NCBI GenBank assembly: GCA_030789695.1
Contig: JAULAV010009435.1
Span: 1-64,000, forward strand
Source of the DNA: Scilla litardierei
Lineage: Eukaryota > Streptophyta > Magnoliopsida > Asparagales > Asparagaceae
DNA: 64,000 nt
Direction of reading: 5' to 3'
In this document: positions 1 to 12,370 of the stretch, one piece after another
Position numbering within the stretch: the stretch's first letter is position 1
Layout: each line of letters opens with the position of its first letter
Program-made: the position numbers and the translations under genes
The notes under the pieces: model-generated
Seen by the model: only the letters and a program-made list of their open reading frames with translations
The model's database searches: none
Told to the model about the DNA's origin: nothing

Positions 1-1200
1 ATGTTTCCAATGCACTGCTTATTTAAGGAGGAACCAATTTTACCAAAATTTGTAATTTGACAAGCATGTTTAGCTTGGTCCCAAGACCCATTTCTCCTTC
101 ATGTTATTATTCTTGTGGGAAAAAAATCAAGAACTCCCAATCACGTGAAGCATCAGAAAAATAGTTTAATTTCGTAATTTTGGTAGTGGAAGAGGTATTG
201 CCAAAATAAATCTCTTATTCAAAAGCAAATGTAGCTGATTTGTATCAGACCACAGGTTCTAGAGTGTAATGTGGTTTATTTTACCATGCAACACCCAACT
301 CATCATTATTTGTATGTTATTGGTAGCATTTACAACATTACGCACTCTGCAGGAATCTTCATCATTTTGTTAAAATGTTGGGACTGTTCTATGTAACGTT
401 CAATCATCTTTCTTATCTTTTGCATGGCATGTCATTGATAGGCTTCTCTAGTAGATGAACTGCGCAAGTAAAACATCCTAAATTTTTACGTTTTGTAAGA
501 ACCTTTGCAAATGTTTCCAATGCACTGCTAATTTAAGGAGGAACCAGTTCTACCAAAATTTGCAAAAAACCCAGCAAATTTTACTTGGTCCCAAGACCCC
601 GTTTCTCTCCTTCATGTTATTATTCTTGTGGGGGGAAAATCAAGAACTCCCAATCACATGAAGCATCAGGAAAGTAGTTTAATTACGTAATTTTGGCTGT
701 GGAAGAGGTATTGCCAAAATAAATCTCTGATGCAAAAGCAAAAGTAGCTCGTGTGTATCAGACCATTGGTTCTACAGTGTAGTAGCTCGTGTGTATCAGA
801 CCATTGGTTCTACAGTGTATTGTGGTTTATTTTACCATGCAACACCCAACTCAACACTATTTGTATTTTATTGGTAGGATTTACAACATTACGCAGTCTG
901 CAGGAATCTTCATCATTTTGTTAAAATGTTGGACTGTTCTATTTAACGTTCACTCATCTTTCTTATCCTTTGACTTGCATGTCATTGATAGGCTCCTCTA
1001 GTAGATGAACTGCGCAAGTAAAACATCCTAAATTTTTACGTTTTACGTTTTGTAGGAACCTTTGCAAATGTTTCCAATGCCCTACTAATTTAGGAGGAAC
1101 CAGTTTTACCAAAATTTGCAATTCGACGAGCATGTTTAACTTGGTCCCAACACATGACTATGAATGCCAATGCTGCAACTTTCTCCCATTTATCATTTCC
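1..1200 (+). repeat. Tandem degenerate copies of the 3' end of the 4.1 kb plastid-protein gene
   Basis: Three units begin with the same ATGTTTCCAATGC words at 1, 511 and 1068. The units starting at 1 and 511 run for about 510 and 557 bases; the third is cut off near 1200. They resemble 3735-4230, the 3' end and flank of the minus-strand gene at 4109-4965. For example, the words around 440-470 and 990-1018 match the antisense of that gene's last codons (CTTGC-CAGTTCATCTA). The second unit contains its own 39-base tandem duplication (about 744-820, TCGTGTGTATCAGACC repeated). No open frame of the parent survives, so these are pseudogene fragments rather than functional copies. Confidence 0.75.
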
Positions 1201-1208
1201 TACTTCAG

Positions 1209-1323
1209 TGTATTTAAGGGTCTCTGTTCTTGTAATAGGATTCCTGAGGCCATGGAGTTGCTGAAGGATGCCTTGAGGCGTGGAATCTTTCCAATAGATG
1301 GTGCTTGGAGCATTCTAAGGCAA
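1209..1323 (+). pseudogene. Pentatricopeptide-repeat (PPR) protein fragment
   Basis: The translated stretch VFKGLCSCNRIPEAMELL followed by KDALRRGIFP and a Trp reads as one PPR motif: a GLC..., EAMELL helix and RGIFPD-like turn of about 35 residues. It is preceded by a TACTTCAG that could be a splice acceptor. PPR proteins bind organellar RNA. Only this single motif is visible, with no start and no neighbouring motifs, so it is a fragment or the last exon of something broken. It is fused to the repeat copies on its left. Confidence 0.5.
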
Positions 1324-3734
1324 TATCCATTGGCGATGTTATTAAAATTCAATGGTGTGTGTACTATTAACATTCAAATATACTTTATGATGGCTTTCCG
1401 TGCATAACCTCCCCCCGGTCCTTTTCTAAGGCCTGGGAAAGCGTGTAAAGTGTTGAACGATGTACAAAGAAAGAGGATTGTTGGACTGTTCAGACATGAT
1501 CTCTAAGGTTTCTCTTAAGGTGATGGTTTGTTTCTCTCTGCTATTTGCTGTTCCTGTTTCAAGCTTCTTTTGTTGTAATTTACATGCAGATCTTCCCGGA
1601 GTTTTGTGTGTGTTTTTCCAAAGAGAGGATGTAATATGGCCAGCCTGAGTTGGACGAATAGCCTGGGCATTCTCAAATGCTGGCATTGCCATATTAGAAC
1701 GCACTATGACTTTAATATGGAGGGCACCTGAATCGCACAATGCCTGGAGCATTGAAACCCCAGAGGAGTAACAGCACAGGGATGTTTTCCTAGAAATTTA
1801 TGGTACCTTTATTTATTCACTCACTAATTCGTATTATTATTATTATTATTATTATTATGTGATTGAGTTACAAATATAGCCTAATGCCAGCAAAATGTTT
1901 AGAGCTATGGCCGAACCCCAGGCCACGTTGCTTGACTGTAAGAAGTCTTAACAGCTGGAATAAAGTGGCACCCCTGACATTTAATGTTCAAATGAAGAGA
2001 AGAGATGAGAAGATCGTGCCGTCATGAATGGCATTTTGGGGTTAATGGTTCTAAGCAGGTTAATGCTTGCTATTATCGTTGACATCGGGTTCATATAGGA
2101 GCTTAGTCCGTAGGCATTCTATCCCTTGGCTAACGAAATTGGGGTGCCAACCTAGAAAGTAGAAACTGTCTTTGGAAGCTGTGTTAAGTTCTTGAAACAG
2201 TTAATGCATATGCTAGTTAATGAATTGTCAATCCTTTTTGCCGTATTATTATACCCTTTTATCAATTAATAGGATTATTTTCTTTTTTTATTTGGCCTGG
2301 ACTAATTTACGCTTTACCTTTTGTTGGGAAGATTTTCCGAATTATTTTATATTTGTATAAAACATGGATTAGATCAAATCCCCCCCCAAACCCCCCCCCC
2401 CCCCCCCCCCCCCCCCCCACTAAAGGAAAAAAAACAAAAAACCAAAAAACCTCTAAAGCCAGAAAAAGAGGAAGAAAAGAAAAGAAAAGAAAAAAAGAAA
2501 AAAAGAAAAAAATCTGCACATTTCACCCACATAATAAGACCAGACTCTAGTCATTTCTTCATGTAAAAAAGCATCCCCTATGAAAAAAGAGATTCGCATG
2601 CAAGTGCATTCATAAATTACAAAGTAAAATATGTGTATATTAGGCCATTATAAAGAGCAATATACATCTCATTGTGTAATAAACTGCATGTCCTTACAAA
2701 CTTAGGCAGTTCAAGCATAGTGGGTGAAAAAGTTAAAAGAAAATCCATACATGACAATAATATCAACATTCATCTTTCTCTGGTCACAATATCATGAACA
2801 TTCAATATGAAATTTCAAAAGTTTACTCAACATAGTTTCAGAAGCTTGAATTTTTTTAGAAAACTGAACATCAAGAAAATTGAAAGTAAATAGCATCAAA
2901 GTAATATAATCGAAGATTGGAAAAACATAAATGTCATCTTTCATCTCCTACTTGACCTTCAATGTTTTTTTTGCTTTAATCTTCAATTGCTGAACCAGAT
3001 GTGACATGTTGCATGGTCGTATCCCTATTTCTTACATTGGCTAAATCTGACATGTCTGGGTGGGTCATTTTTGGAAGGAATATGCTGCTTTTTGGGATGG
3101 CCTTGCATTTAGCTGTTTTTTATGGTCTTATCATTGTATTACTTTGATTTTGTCTAAGTCAGTAATTGAAGTAATGCATATTGAATATGTCCGCTGATGA
3201 GATTTCGCTATGAAATAGTATTCCACAAAACAATATGCTATTGTTATTTTAAGTTTATATTTACACAATTGTACATGCAACGCAAAAAAGAATGTATGAA
3301 ACAATTATCATCACTATATGTAAATGATTGAACAAAATATATTCTAATTCAAATTGCTACAATAACGACGCAATATAACAATTAACAATGACAAAAGATA
3401 ATATTAGAGGTACGTTAGATTAAAAAACTATAAAAAGTAAATATAAGAACATTAGATAGGCATACTATATGTGCATTCCGCAAGAAAAAGATTAGATTTA
3501 AATAGATGCATGCATGCATGGTAATCCGAGGACATCTCGTTCCATAAAAGTGAAAAGTTGGATAATATCATCACTGAAGGATCGTCAAGTATTTCGAACA
3601 CAGTATTAGATGAAGGAATGGCATCGTGACTTGTTAGTGTTTTCCGTAAGAAGCTTCTCAGGTTTGGGGCACAGACAACTCCCCAGAGTAGATAACCCTC
3701 GCATCCTATGGAAGACATTTATGATCTCTCCAGA
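1324..3734. other. Intergenic, no gene seen
   Basis: AT-rich sequence with an (ATT)n microsatellite at about 1832-1858 and a long C-run followed by A-rich purine sequence at about 2381-2515. The proline-rich frames over the C-run are products of the homopolymer. I see no conserved protein or RNA here. Confidence 0.6.
2381..2515. repeat. Homopolymer C tract followed by A/G-rich low-complexity tract
   Basis: A run of about 30 cytosines is interrupted only by AAA, then followed by A-rich repeats of AAAAGAAAAG type. Such tracts are error-prone in assembly and in vivo. Confidence 0.85.
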
Positions 3735-4108
3735 ATCACATCCAATCAATTCTACCAAATTTGCAAGTTGACTAGAATATTTAACTTGGTCTTGATACCT
3801 TTTTCTCCTTCATATTATTATTCTTGTGGAAAGAAATCATGAGCTCCCAATCATATGTGGCATCAGAAATGTAATTCAATTACATAGTTTTGGCAGTCTA
3901 AGAGGTATTGCCAAGATAAATCTCTGATGCGAAAGCAAAGGTAGCTGGTGTGTATCAGACCACAGGTTCTAGAGTTCACTGTGGTTTATTTTACCATGCA
4001 ACACCCAACTCATCACTATATGTATGTTACCATACAACAGCTTGCACTCAACCGGACTCTCCATCTTTTTGTGAAACAATGAAAATATTTGACGCTTATA
4101 TTTCATGT

Positions 4109-4965
4109 TCACTCATCTTTGTTATCTTTTTCCTCGTTTGTCATCGACAGGCTCCTCTCATAGATGAACTGTGCAAGCAAGCCCGAAAATATGAACATCA
4201 ATGCTGCAATTTTTCCCCACTCAACATCAGTAGTGGCGAAAATAGCATTGGCTATTGTGAGCGCTAGCAAGGTCATCAGTGCAAGGTAAATATTTCTTCG
4301 AACTTTTGATGCAGCATTCTCCTTTGTGATTTCTCTAATCTTTTGTGCTTCCACCTTAGCATCTGTTTTGGCTTGCGGTGCTTTCTCTCGCAGGTTCTTG
4401 AAGAAGAGGCCTTCATTTCGTTCATTCTCAATCTGATCCTCAAATTCCTCCAACACCTTCTCGTTCTTCTCTATTTCCTCTCTGCTCATATCTGCACTCT
4501 CTTCTAAAGCCTGCATCTTGCTCTCCAATTTCTCCATTATCTGGAAAATAACAAGCAAGGGGAGCTACTACTACTCAGGAAAAAGGAAAATTGATGATAA
4601 AAAGTACTTATCTAATGCGGGGGATTGCTTACCCTGTCACCAGCCTCATCAAGCTCTTTCATTGCCTTCTCCCCGATCTCTTCGAATTCAGCATTTGCAT
4701 CCTCTGCAAACTGAGTTAAGTAGGCGGAACGCTCATCTAGGAAGTCAGTGAGGCGGACCTTTTGCGTTTGGAGCATCGCAATCCTTGCAAGGAGTTCCTG
4801 CTTACGCTTGTCGCCCTCAGGCGAGGACGATGAGCCTGACCCCGTCTCATCGGAATTGCAGAAGCAACGGCTTGACCTTCGCCTGCTTGCGAAATTTCTC
4901 GTGTCAGAAAATGATGATGGGTTCTTGATGAGTGGGTAGGTATGTATGGCTTTGATGGCGTTCAT
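4109..4965 (-). CDS. Predicted plastid-targeted coiled-coil membrane protein, two exons
   Basis: Exons (minus) are 4965-4633 and 4540-4109, joined by an intron with a GTAAGC donor and a TTTTCCAG acceptor. The phase is 0 and the product about 254 residues. The N-terminus (MNAIKAIHTYPLIKNP..., rich in Ser, Arg and Asn, few acids) looks like a chloroplast transit peptide ending near the CFCNSDE segment. Residues about 60-200 are charged and helical (EKLESKMQALEESADMSREE and following), a likely coiled coil. Two hydrophobic segments follow (IYLALMTLLALTIANAIFA and IAALMFIFSGLLAQFIY), then a charged tail ending NKDE. I do not recognise a named family, so no function is given. It lies tail-first 470 bases from the NPF gene on the same strand. 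Its 3' end is the source of the repeat copies at 1-1200. Confidence 0.8.
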
Positions 4966-5435
4966 GTCTCTCTAAATGCTCTATTGAGAGATACAAAGCA
5001 GTGTCTTGTATTCTCTATGTGATGGTAGTCAATTCTCCACCACTCGATTCCAAACCTGAAACATTATCCATATCTTATCAGGTTAGGATAAGGGATGCAA
5101 TGAAACTTTTCTGCCTGTTGGCAATTTTGCCCATTTTGTTTGCATCTCTTGAAGGTAGTTTATATGCAATGATATATTGGATTAAAAGAGATTTTTGGAT
5201 CTTGATTTAAAATATTGATCGCAGATCTGATTCAATGTTATTGTTGTAGCTGGCGTGCACAAATATGAGATATACTGCAACGAGCAAGAGGAACTAGACA
5301 GAAACAACAGAAATGATGAATTCTATTTTTCATTGACGAATCTTTCAAGGTATTTGGAACAGACTCATAAACTAAATGGTAGAACAAGTTGAGCAACCAT
5401 TTGTCAGCTACATGTACTGAAATTTGGCCTCCTGC

Positions 5436-7365
5436 TTATGTTGTTTTCTTGTAGGTGTACCACTTTGCAATCAGGAGGTATGCCCCAAAGTTCAGCAGGC
5501 TGAGTATTGCAAGAAGCCAGAAGAAGTAATCCAGATGCCCTCTGTTCAGATTATCTGGAATCCAACCAGGCTTCCCATTCCGAGCGGTGATGTCCATGAC
5601 CACCGTAACGAGCAGCGTGCTGAGATAGTTTCCGAGCGCGTTGGTGGTCAGCGACAGCGCCGAGCACATGCTCCTCATTGCATCCGGCGCCTGGTCATAG
5701 TAGAACTCCAGTTGTCCGATGAAGGTGAAAATCTCAGCCGTCCCAACAATGAAGTACTGAGGCACCTGCCAGAATATCGACATGGGCACAAAGCCCTTGG
5801 AGTCATACAGATTGTGCCTGGCAACAACCTGAAGCCTGATGACTTCCACGATTCCAGCTGCCAGCATCGCGAAGATGGAGATGACGAGGCCAATGCCCAT
5901 CCGACTCAGCTGGGTGAACCCTCGCTCGTTGCCAGTGATCTTGCGTGCCAGGGGGACAATGACGCTGTCGTATATCGGAACCCACATGATGACACTGACG
6001 GTGTCGGCGAGGGAGAGGGAGGCGGCAGGGACTGCGAAGCTGCCCATATGCGGCTCCATCGTTTTCCCCTGGAGGACGAACATCGTGTTCATCTGGCTGT
6101 AGACCGTGGAGAAAACCACGCCGCTCGCCCAAATGGGGAGGATATGCACGATGACCTTCAGCTCCTCGACTTGGGTGACAGTGCAGAGACTCCACGGACT
6201 CGGCTGATTCCTGATCCTGTCCCTGTCAGTCTCGATGGCAGCCTTATCGAGAAACCTGCGAACAATGAGAATTTGTCATATTACAGTAAGTCAGAAAACC
6301 CAAATTTCTATTTTACAGGAGCGAAATTTGAGTGAACTCACGCCAATTTTTGTGTGTGTTCGAGCTTACGGCTGCCTTGTATTGCAGATTCATTGTCTGC
6401 GACCTCGTACAACAGAGACTTGTCAGCAGGGACACGCTCGCGATACTTCCTGCAGGAAGCCACAAGAACCTGAGCAATCCTTGTGATCGGGCTTCCGCCC
6501 GGCTTCTGATTCCTGTACAAAGGAGAGCCCAAGAAGAAGCTCACGACCGCGATGGCCATCGCGACTGCAGGGATCCCGAACCCCCAACTCCATCCGTAAC
6601 GAGTCTGCACCCACACCAACACCGAGGATGCAACAAGGCCCCCTATGTTGATCGAGAAGTAGAACCAGTTGAAGAACGAGCTCTTGCTCTTCTTCTCAGA
6701 TTCATCAGAGTCATCGAATTGGTCTGCGCCGAAAGACGACACACACGGCTTGATTCCTCCGGTCCCCAGCGCGATGAGATAGAGCGCCACAAAGGGGGCC
6801 GCGGCCTGGACTCCCGTTGGGCGGCAGGCATCATCCTGGCACGAAGGCTTCAGCCCTTTGACGGACACGGTCAGGGTCAGAAGAGCCAGGCCCTGCAGAC
6901 AAATCAAGAAAGCCAGCTGAAACCCCTGTAAAACAACAGAACAACAACCGAGTCTGAGGCGCTCACGATGATGTAGAGGATCATGAAGCTGGCGATGGTC
7001 CAGAATCGCCCAAGATAGGAATCGGCCAGAAAAGCCCCGAGGAGGGGGGTGGCGTAGCAAGTCCCGGACCAGTTTGTGACGTTGGTTGCCGCCTTGGCGC
7101 TGCCTTGGCGCAGGACGTCCTCCATGTACGTCACCAGATTCGTGCTCATGCCGTAATACGCCAGCCTCTCGCAACATTCGTTTGCTGCATATTTTCAAAA
7201 CAGAGACAGTTTCGCGGTCAGATTGACGACTGTAAAGACAGAGACTGGAAGCGTACCGAGAATGAAAGGGCAAGCCCTCCATCTCCCCGTGTTCTTCTTG
7301 ATCGCAGGGTTGCCGCGGATATCTGTTGTTCCGTCTTTGGTATACACATCCTCTTGTTTCTCCAT
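5436..7365 (-). CDS. NPF (NRT1/PTR family) proton-coupled peptide/nitrate transporter, four exons
   Basis: Exons (minus) are 7365-7257, 7184-6967, 6892-6342 and 6255-5436. All junctions are GT-AG and the phases agree, giving about 565 residues, usual for the family (570-600). The start is [10 protein letters not shown]. The proton-coupling ExxER motif of POT transporters is present as ECCER (about residues 39-43) in [11 protein letters not shown]. Also present are [19 protein letters not shown], the [19 protein letters not shown] loop, [13 protein letters not shown], and the C-terminal YTYKK. Family knowledge: these are 12-helix plasma- or vacuolar-membrane symporters for di/tripeptides, nitrate or hormones. 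The sequence resembles the NPF8 (PTR1/PTR5-like) clade, but substrate cannot be read from it. Coding GC is much higher than the flanks. No stop or frameshift is seen. Confidence 0.93.
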
Positions 7366-9217
7366 GATTTGAGCAGCAGAAAGAAAGACAACACCCAGAA
7401 TCGACGAAGAATCCTAACCAATGGTTGTTGCAAGCCGAACCAGGAGACGTTATGATATAGGCTTGAAGGCTGCAGAATCCATCACAGGACAAAAAATGGA
7501 AGCCAGTATCAATGCCAAAGAGAAGCAGAAGCAAATACAAATTCAAATTGCATGCAATAGCAAGGTGAGTGAAAATATTCCTTTGGGGTCAGTCCATCTA
7601 GAAACGAACCATGTAAGATGATTAGCTACACCAAATAAAAACAATAAAATTTTCTAATAGTTACAAGTAGAAATCGAAGATACGCAAGAATCTCAGGCGT
7701 ACGTAGCTGTGGATTCTTACGTTATCCCTCGAGTGGGGCTTTGAATGAGAGAGCAGAAGATGACATTGATGGCAGCATCGAACAGGTTGAAGGTATACAC
7801 AAACTTAACGTTGTTGGCACGCATCTTTAGGACCCAGCTTTGGCTCTCTGTGGCGGGGTATTTTAATTTGAACACTTGGCGAGGGTTGACCTCACTGTTT
7901 GTTGGGCCGTGTTCAGCCTCAGCAGTGGGCCGCTCCGTCGTCTACATTTGTGATCGAAACCGAAGCGAGCAGCTTTTGTTACGATATTGGATAGTTGTTG
8001 GTGTGACACCTTAATAATAGGCCCACGAGGAGGCCACGGACTTCGGCCCATCTAGCCGCTATCTTCGCAACCGCACTAGAGCAAAGCCCACGGCCCAATC
8101 CATCAAATTCAAAATTTATGTGCTGCATGTGATTTTTCTTCATTTTCCCTTTAAAACTAAAATGGTTTTTTTCTTTTTATTTTATTTTAGGTTGTAGCCA
8201 GCCCAAAAAAGCAACAAAATTGAAGAGGACAATAAGCGTGGGGGTCCAAAGGGGACACGGGGCGAAAGCGAGAAGGAAGGGACAATCAAGAGCTACATGT
8301 GTACTCATTTTGGTGCGAACATGGGCTCACCATCATTTGAGGGGGGGCTGAGCTGTTCATTTCAATCAAGAATGGACCCAATGTCTCCCCCTTTCACTTA
8401 CCATATCAACATGGACTGTGCTATGTACACCCCATACAGCGATACAGCGAGGGTGATGGAACCAAGTAAGAGAATGTGTGAGGAGACAATTAACTATTTT
8501 TGACAATGAACGGTGCCATATACTCCTTCTTTGCGAGTGTATATAGCACAGTCCTGTCAACAATAATATGGAGAGAGAGGGAGAAGAGTTTGGCTTTGCC
8601 TTTGCCTTTGCCATTTTTGGGGTATTGACACAAAAAGAACTTTGGGGGCTTAAAAAACAGGAGGGAGTAAATGAGATGATGAGAAAAGGAGTAGGAACAC
8701 AACACACAAGTGGAGGTGTGGTGGCCTCCTCCTCCCATTGAATACAGTCTCAAACATGGGGTGGACTCTCCACTCTATGACTCTTGCAACTTGCAAGTGA
8801 ATTAAATGCTCCCCCTTGACATTTTTTACAACTGAACTGGGTCTTATTACACAAATTATCTACTCCTTTTCAACCCCCCTTCATGAATAGTCTTAAGAAC
8901 AATGCAGAAATATTAAAGCTTAATGCATATGAGTGATTAGAGACAATTAAGTGCACTGATAATAATTAAGCATAATAGTTTAATAATTAATTAATCATGA
9001 TATTAATTATAATGGAATCTCATAAGCAGGCCATTGGGCCTTTGAGCCGAAGTGAACAGTGGTTGGTCGCATCGCCGGAGGGGACCGCACCCCCCTCTGA
9101 CATCCACATCGGGAGTCCCAACCTCCCTTTCCTAAAAAAAAATAAATAAATCAAATAAATAGTTAAAATATCTCCCTTATTTTCTAAAAAAGAATGCGCA
9201 TTGAGTCCATTGTCTTA
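7366..9217. other. Intergenic region upstream of the NPF gene
   Basis: This holds the NPF 5' flank and AT-rich spacer. The short frames at 7.7-8.8 kb show no family resemblance. I see no RNA gene. Confidence 0.5.
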
Positions 9218-9440
9218 GGGCCTGTTTCCTTGCAAAACTTTAGTTTGTGATTTATTGTTGTGAATAGTAAATCTTGGTTGGAATTTATGGAAAGAGAATA
9301 TGAGTTTTGTGTTTCTTTTGATGGAAAATGGGTTGGAAAGTGGGATTGGAATTTGTCTGGTGGTCCCACACTAAAGTATTGTGTTTCTTTTTGTTAAAAT
9401 GTGATTGAGAATGTTAGAGGAGGAAAGTGGTGTGGGTCCC
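9218..9440 (+). mobile_element. Partial Tourist-like (PIF/Harbinger) MITE
   Basis: It begins GGGCCTGTTTCC directly after TTA. Its interior (TGAGTTTTGTGTTTCTTTTG, then GGTTGGAAAGTGGGATTGG) closely resembles the complement of the intact MITE at 21318-21772. The right terminal repeat is not found, so this copy is truncated or decayed and the right edge is approximate. Confidence 0.5.
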
Positions 9441-10938
9441 AATTAAAATTATTATACTAACTATTTAATAAATTAATTAACTAAAATAATTAATTAAACT
9501 AAATAACTAATTATTAATTATAGGGACAAGCATTAATGGACGGTTATGTCCCAAAAAACTCACGCGCGCGCATTACTGCTATCATTAAAAAAACGAAAAA
9601 AAAAAAACCAATGCCGCTTCGAATTTACATTGGGTCCCACAACTATCGGAAAAAATTATTAAAAAAACCGTTACACTGTGCGTTCCTCGATAATAAAACA
9701 AAAAACTTCGCGGCGGTTATTTTGTTTCGCCTAAAATATTAAATAAAGACGCGATGACGAGGGGAGAGAGAGGGAAATCCGAGCGTAATCCCCGGTTTTT
9801 ACGGGGATTGTGAGAATGAGAATTCTCTCCGCCAGCTCAGCAAAATTTCCGTTAAAATTTTTCTTTGAGTCCGTTGTAAATTTTACACTTTCTCACCCAT
9901 TATCCTTCTTAATGTCCTCACTCCATCTCCATGGTAAGTTGTAGACCGTTCGATTCTTGTTTTCCGATGCATAAAAAAACACGTCTCCAATGACATTCTA
10001 TCTTTCCTCTCTTTTAGAAGATACGTGATCGAGACCTGACCAACACCCGCGTTACTGTTTTTCGATATATAAAAAAGACAGATAAAGATAAATATCGTAT
10101 TATTCTCCTTTTTAATTTTTTTAATTACATTTTTTGCTCCAACAAATAATGGAGGTGAGTGGGAGTGGGGCAAATTATTGTTATATAAAAAGCCAAAACA
10201 CCTCTCGTCTTTTTGCAAATTTTACAGAAAATGAAAGCACATTTACGATTTTTATTGGATTCCTTCGGTTTAAGGGCAACACGTTGCAAACAAATCCCTT
10301 TTCAGTTCTATTTCTACAAAATTCGCGTGTACAGTTTCACTATCATCACGCCCCCTTTGACGACAAGAATGGAAACAGTTTCCATTTTTGGTAGTGGGGT
10401 CCATTGGCCTGTGGGGGTGATTAATGATGGGTTTCCATTATTCAACATAAAGTTTCTATTATTTTTGGGATTTGCTACGCGCACCTACCAATTTTACGCC
10501 GCGCATGATCGGCTTATTCACATGTTTGTCATTTCTTCCGTGTACAACCCACTTATTTACAAGTTTTTCATTGGCATTACTCAACAAACGCATCTAGAAG
10601 CAAATTTTCGAATATGACTCTTGATATGCAACGGCCGATCGCCTCGCCGCCCCTTCCGCCAACCCCCTGGCCCCTCTCTCCCTCTTTCGCCGACCTCCCC
10701 GCCCCCCATCCATCTCTTCCGACCTTCCAGCCACACCTCCGCCTCCTCCGACATCCCCATACACTCTTCCAAACCATAGTAAATCGTCATTGGATTCTTC
10801 TTCTTCGTCGGGAAAGAGGGGCAGACGAGGGTAAAAGAGGAAAAGGAGGAATGATAAACTTGTAAATAAAGTGGTTGTGCATGAGTAAAACGGCGAGTGC
10901 TCATCGCAATTCCCAATATATTTTTAAAAGATTTTAAT
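9441..10938. other. Intergenic, no gene seen
   Basis: AT-rich at the left, with mixed low-complexity sequence (CCTCCGCC-type) near 10.6-10.8 kb. Frames here are short, lack recognisable domains and sit in biased sequence. Confidence 0.5.
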
Positions 10939-11250
10939 GAGGATTTTTCCTCCTTGGCCCACCACCCGGCAAGCCCATCCTTAATTTTTTTTTTGAATTT
11001 TTTTTAATATGCTCTACACTTCATGGATGATCACCAAAAACACATTTTACCCATCAATCCACCCATTGCAATATCACCGGTCGCATAACATAAACCGTTT
11101 TGCAACGGTTGGATCAGTAGACAAAAACTGTTGGAATCACTTGATTTTTGGTGCGATGATCATCCATGGGGTGTAGAACATATTGGAAAAAAAATTCAAA
11201 AAAATACTGAGGTGTTTGGCCCCTTGGTGGACGAAGGAGGAAAATCCTCC
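10939..11250. mobile_element. Foldback element with long imperfect inverted arms
   Basis: The left arm GAGGATTTTTCCTCCTTGGC...CCACC and the inverted right arm GAGGATTTTCCTCCTTCGTCCACC pair. Pairing continues through the T-rich stretch, TCTACAC and CATGGATGATCA, over roughly 100 bases on each side of a central AAACCGTTTTGC...ACGGTTGG region. It looks like a non-autonomous foldback MITE. No target duplication was resolved. Confidence 0.6.
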
Positions 11251-11296
11251 TTGGCCAACTGATTCCCGTTAAACTCTTTTTAAAAATGTTTCTGTA

Positions 11297-11768
11297 CTAG
11301 AAATAACCCGTGCACACGGTGCACGGCGCCAAAAAAACCCCACAAACAGAGTGCGGTACACGCATGCAACCTAAGAGGAGTGAGAACTGGGTCCGTGTGT
11401 CAGTATCGTCGGAGGGATTTGGGATTTTTTATCATTGTTTTTGGGTGGAAGGGTGTATTTGTAGGTTAATTTTTGGATAGACTTTGGACAAGTAGAATGA
11501 GGTGGAGTACCATGTGACACCGATAAAAAGTACGGCTGAGACAAAGTTGCGAGACTTCTCCACCCTTTGTATAAAGAATTTATGTATGTTGGTGGTAAAT
11601 CAAAATGAGAGTTGCTTTATACACCGAAGACCAGTGTAGGGATGTGACGGTCTTTCCAATTTAGGAAAAATCAAAATCAAAATTCTGTTAAATCACTCAC
11701 ACTCTCTCCTTGTATATTTCACTTTGGAGGGATTGTCACCTTCATACACCGAAAGGAGGGTGTATAGA
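11297..11768 (-). mobile_element. Helitron-like element (minus strand)
   Basis: Read on the minus strand the left end shows a canonical Helitron 3' terminus: hairpin CCGTGCAC-CGT-GTGCACGG (11326-11308), a short spacer and terminal CTAG followed by host T at 11296. The proposed 5' end, TCTATACACC at 11768, fits the TC start, but the preceding host base is C instead of the expected A, so that edge is tentative. The hairpin and end closely resemble the Helitron in the GH3 intron at 17184-18100. Confidence 0.55.
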
Positions 11769-12370
11769 GTCCGGCTCATCAAAATTTACATAAATGATGG
11801 GTTTTCATGTGCTTATTTATATTTTGAGCATTTCAAAGCTTGAAGCAACAGTTTTTTAATACTGAGTTTCTCTCTCCCTTGTATGGAGACATAGCATTCT
11901 CTTTGGTTGAGAGGCCACAAACTCCACCATGGCCCAATCACAGTCCTCCGTCTCTTTCTCTCTCTCTCTCCCCCGTGCTCTCCGTTTAGATCTCAAACAG
12001 TAGAAAAATGAAATAAAATAGAGAGAGAAAGAGTGGGGATTGAATCAATCAGTCGATCTTCATCTTCGCTCTGTTCCTCCTCCACCCTTTGAATAGTTTA
12101 AAGCCAAAATAAATACAGGAAATCAAAAAAAGTCACAGCCTTGACTTGTGATTTCCTCGTCTTCATCGTCTTTCAATCATTTTCAGTACTTTGAAGCTTC
12201 TGGGCTTGTTGGGTTTGTTGAGTTCCGAGGTTCTTCTGTGGTTTTGGATTGTAATCTCTCAATTTTTTTTCTTTTTTGTAATTTTGGGTGGCTGGGTATT
12301 GTGAGTTAAGATGATACCGGAGGTTGGAAATTGAATAAATAAAAATCAGAATCAGAGGAGGTTGCGGCAG
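11769..12370 (+). promoter_or_regulatory. 5' flank and leader of the MYB gene
   Basis: CT-rich stretches (11.94-11.97 kb, 12.05-12.08 kb) precede the MYB start codon, as in many plant leaders. I cannot place a transcription start. Confidence 0.4.

Noticed and set aside
2307..2566. Poly-proline/poly-glycine frames over the C-run
   Set aside because: They are encoded by a homopolymer in both strands, with no conserved context.
5424..6335. 303-codon plus-strand frame opposite the NPF last exon
   Set aside because: It is antisense to a well-supported exon, has no domain, and is rich in His/Arg/Asp as expected from the GC-rich complement.
10134..10617. 134-codon frame downstream of the foldback region
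   Set aside because: No recognisable domain and AT-rich random-looking composition; the partial match between overlapping frames gives no support.
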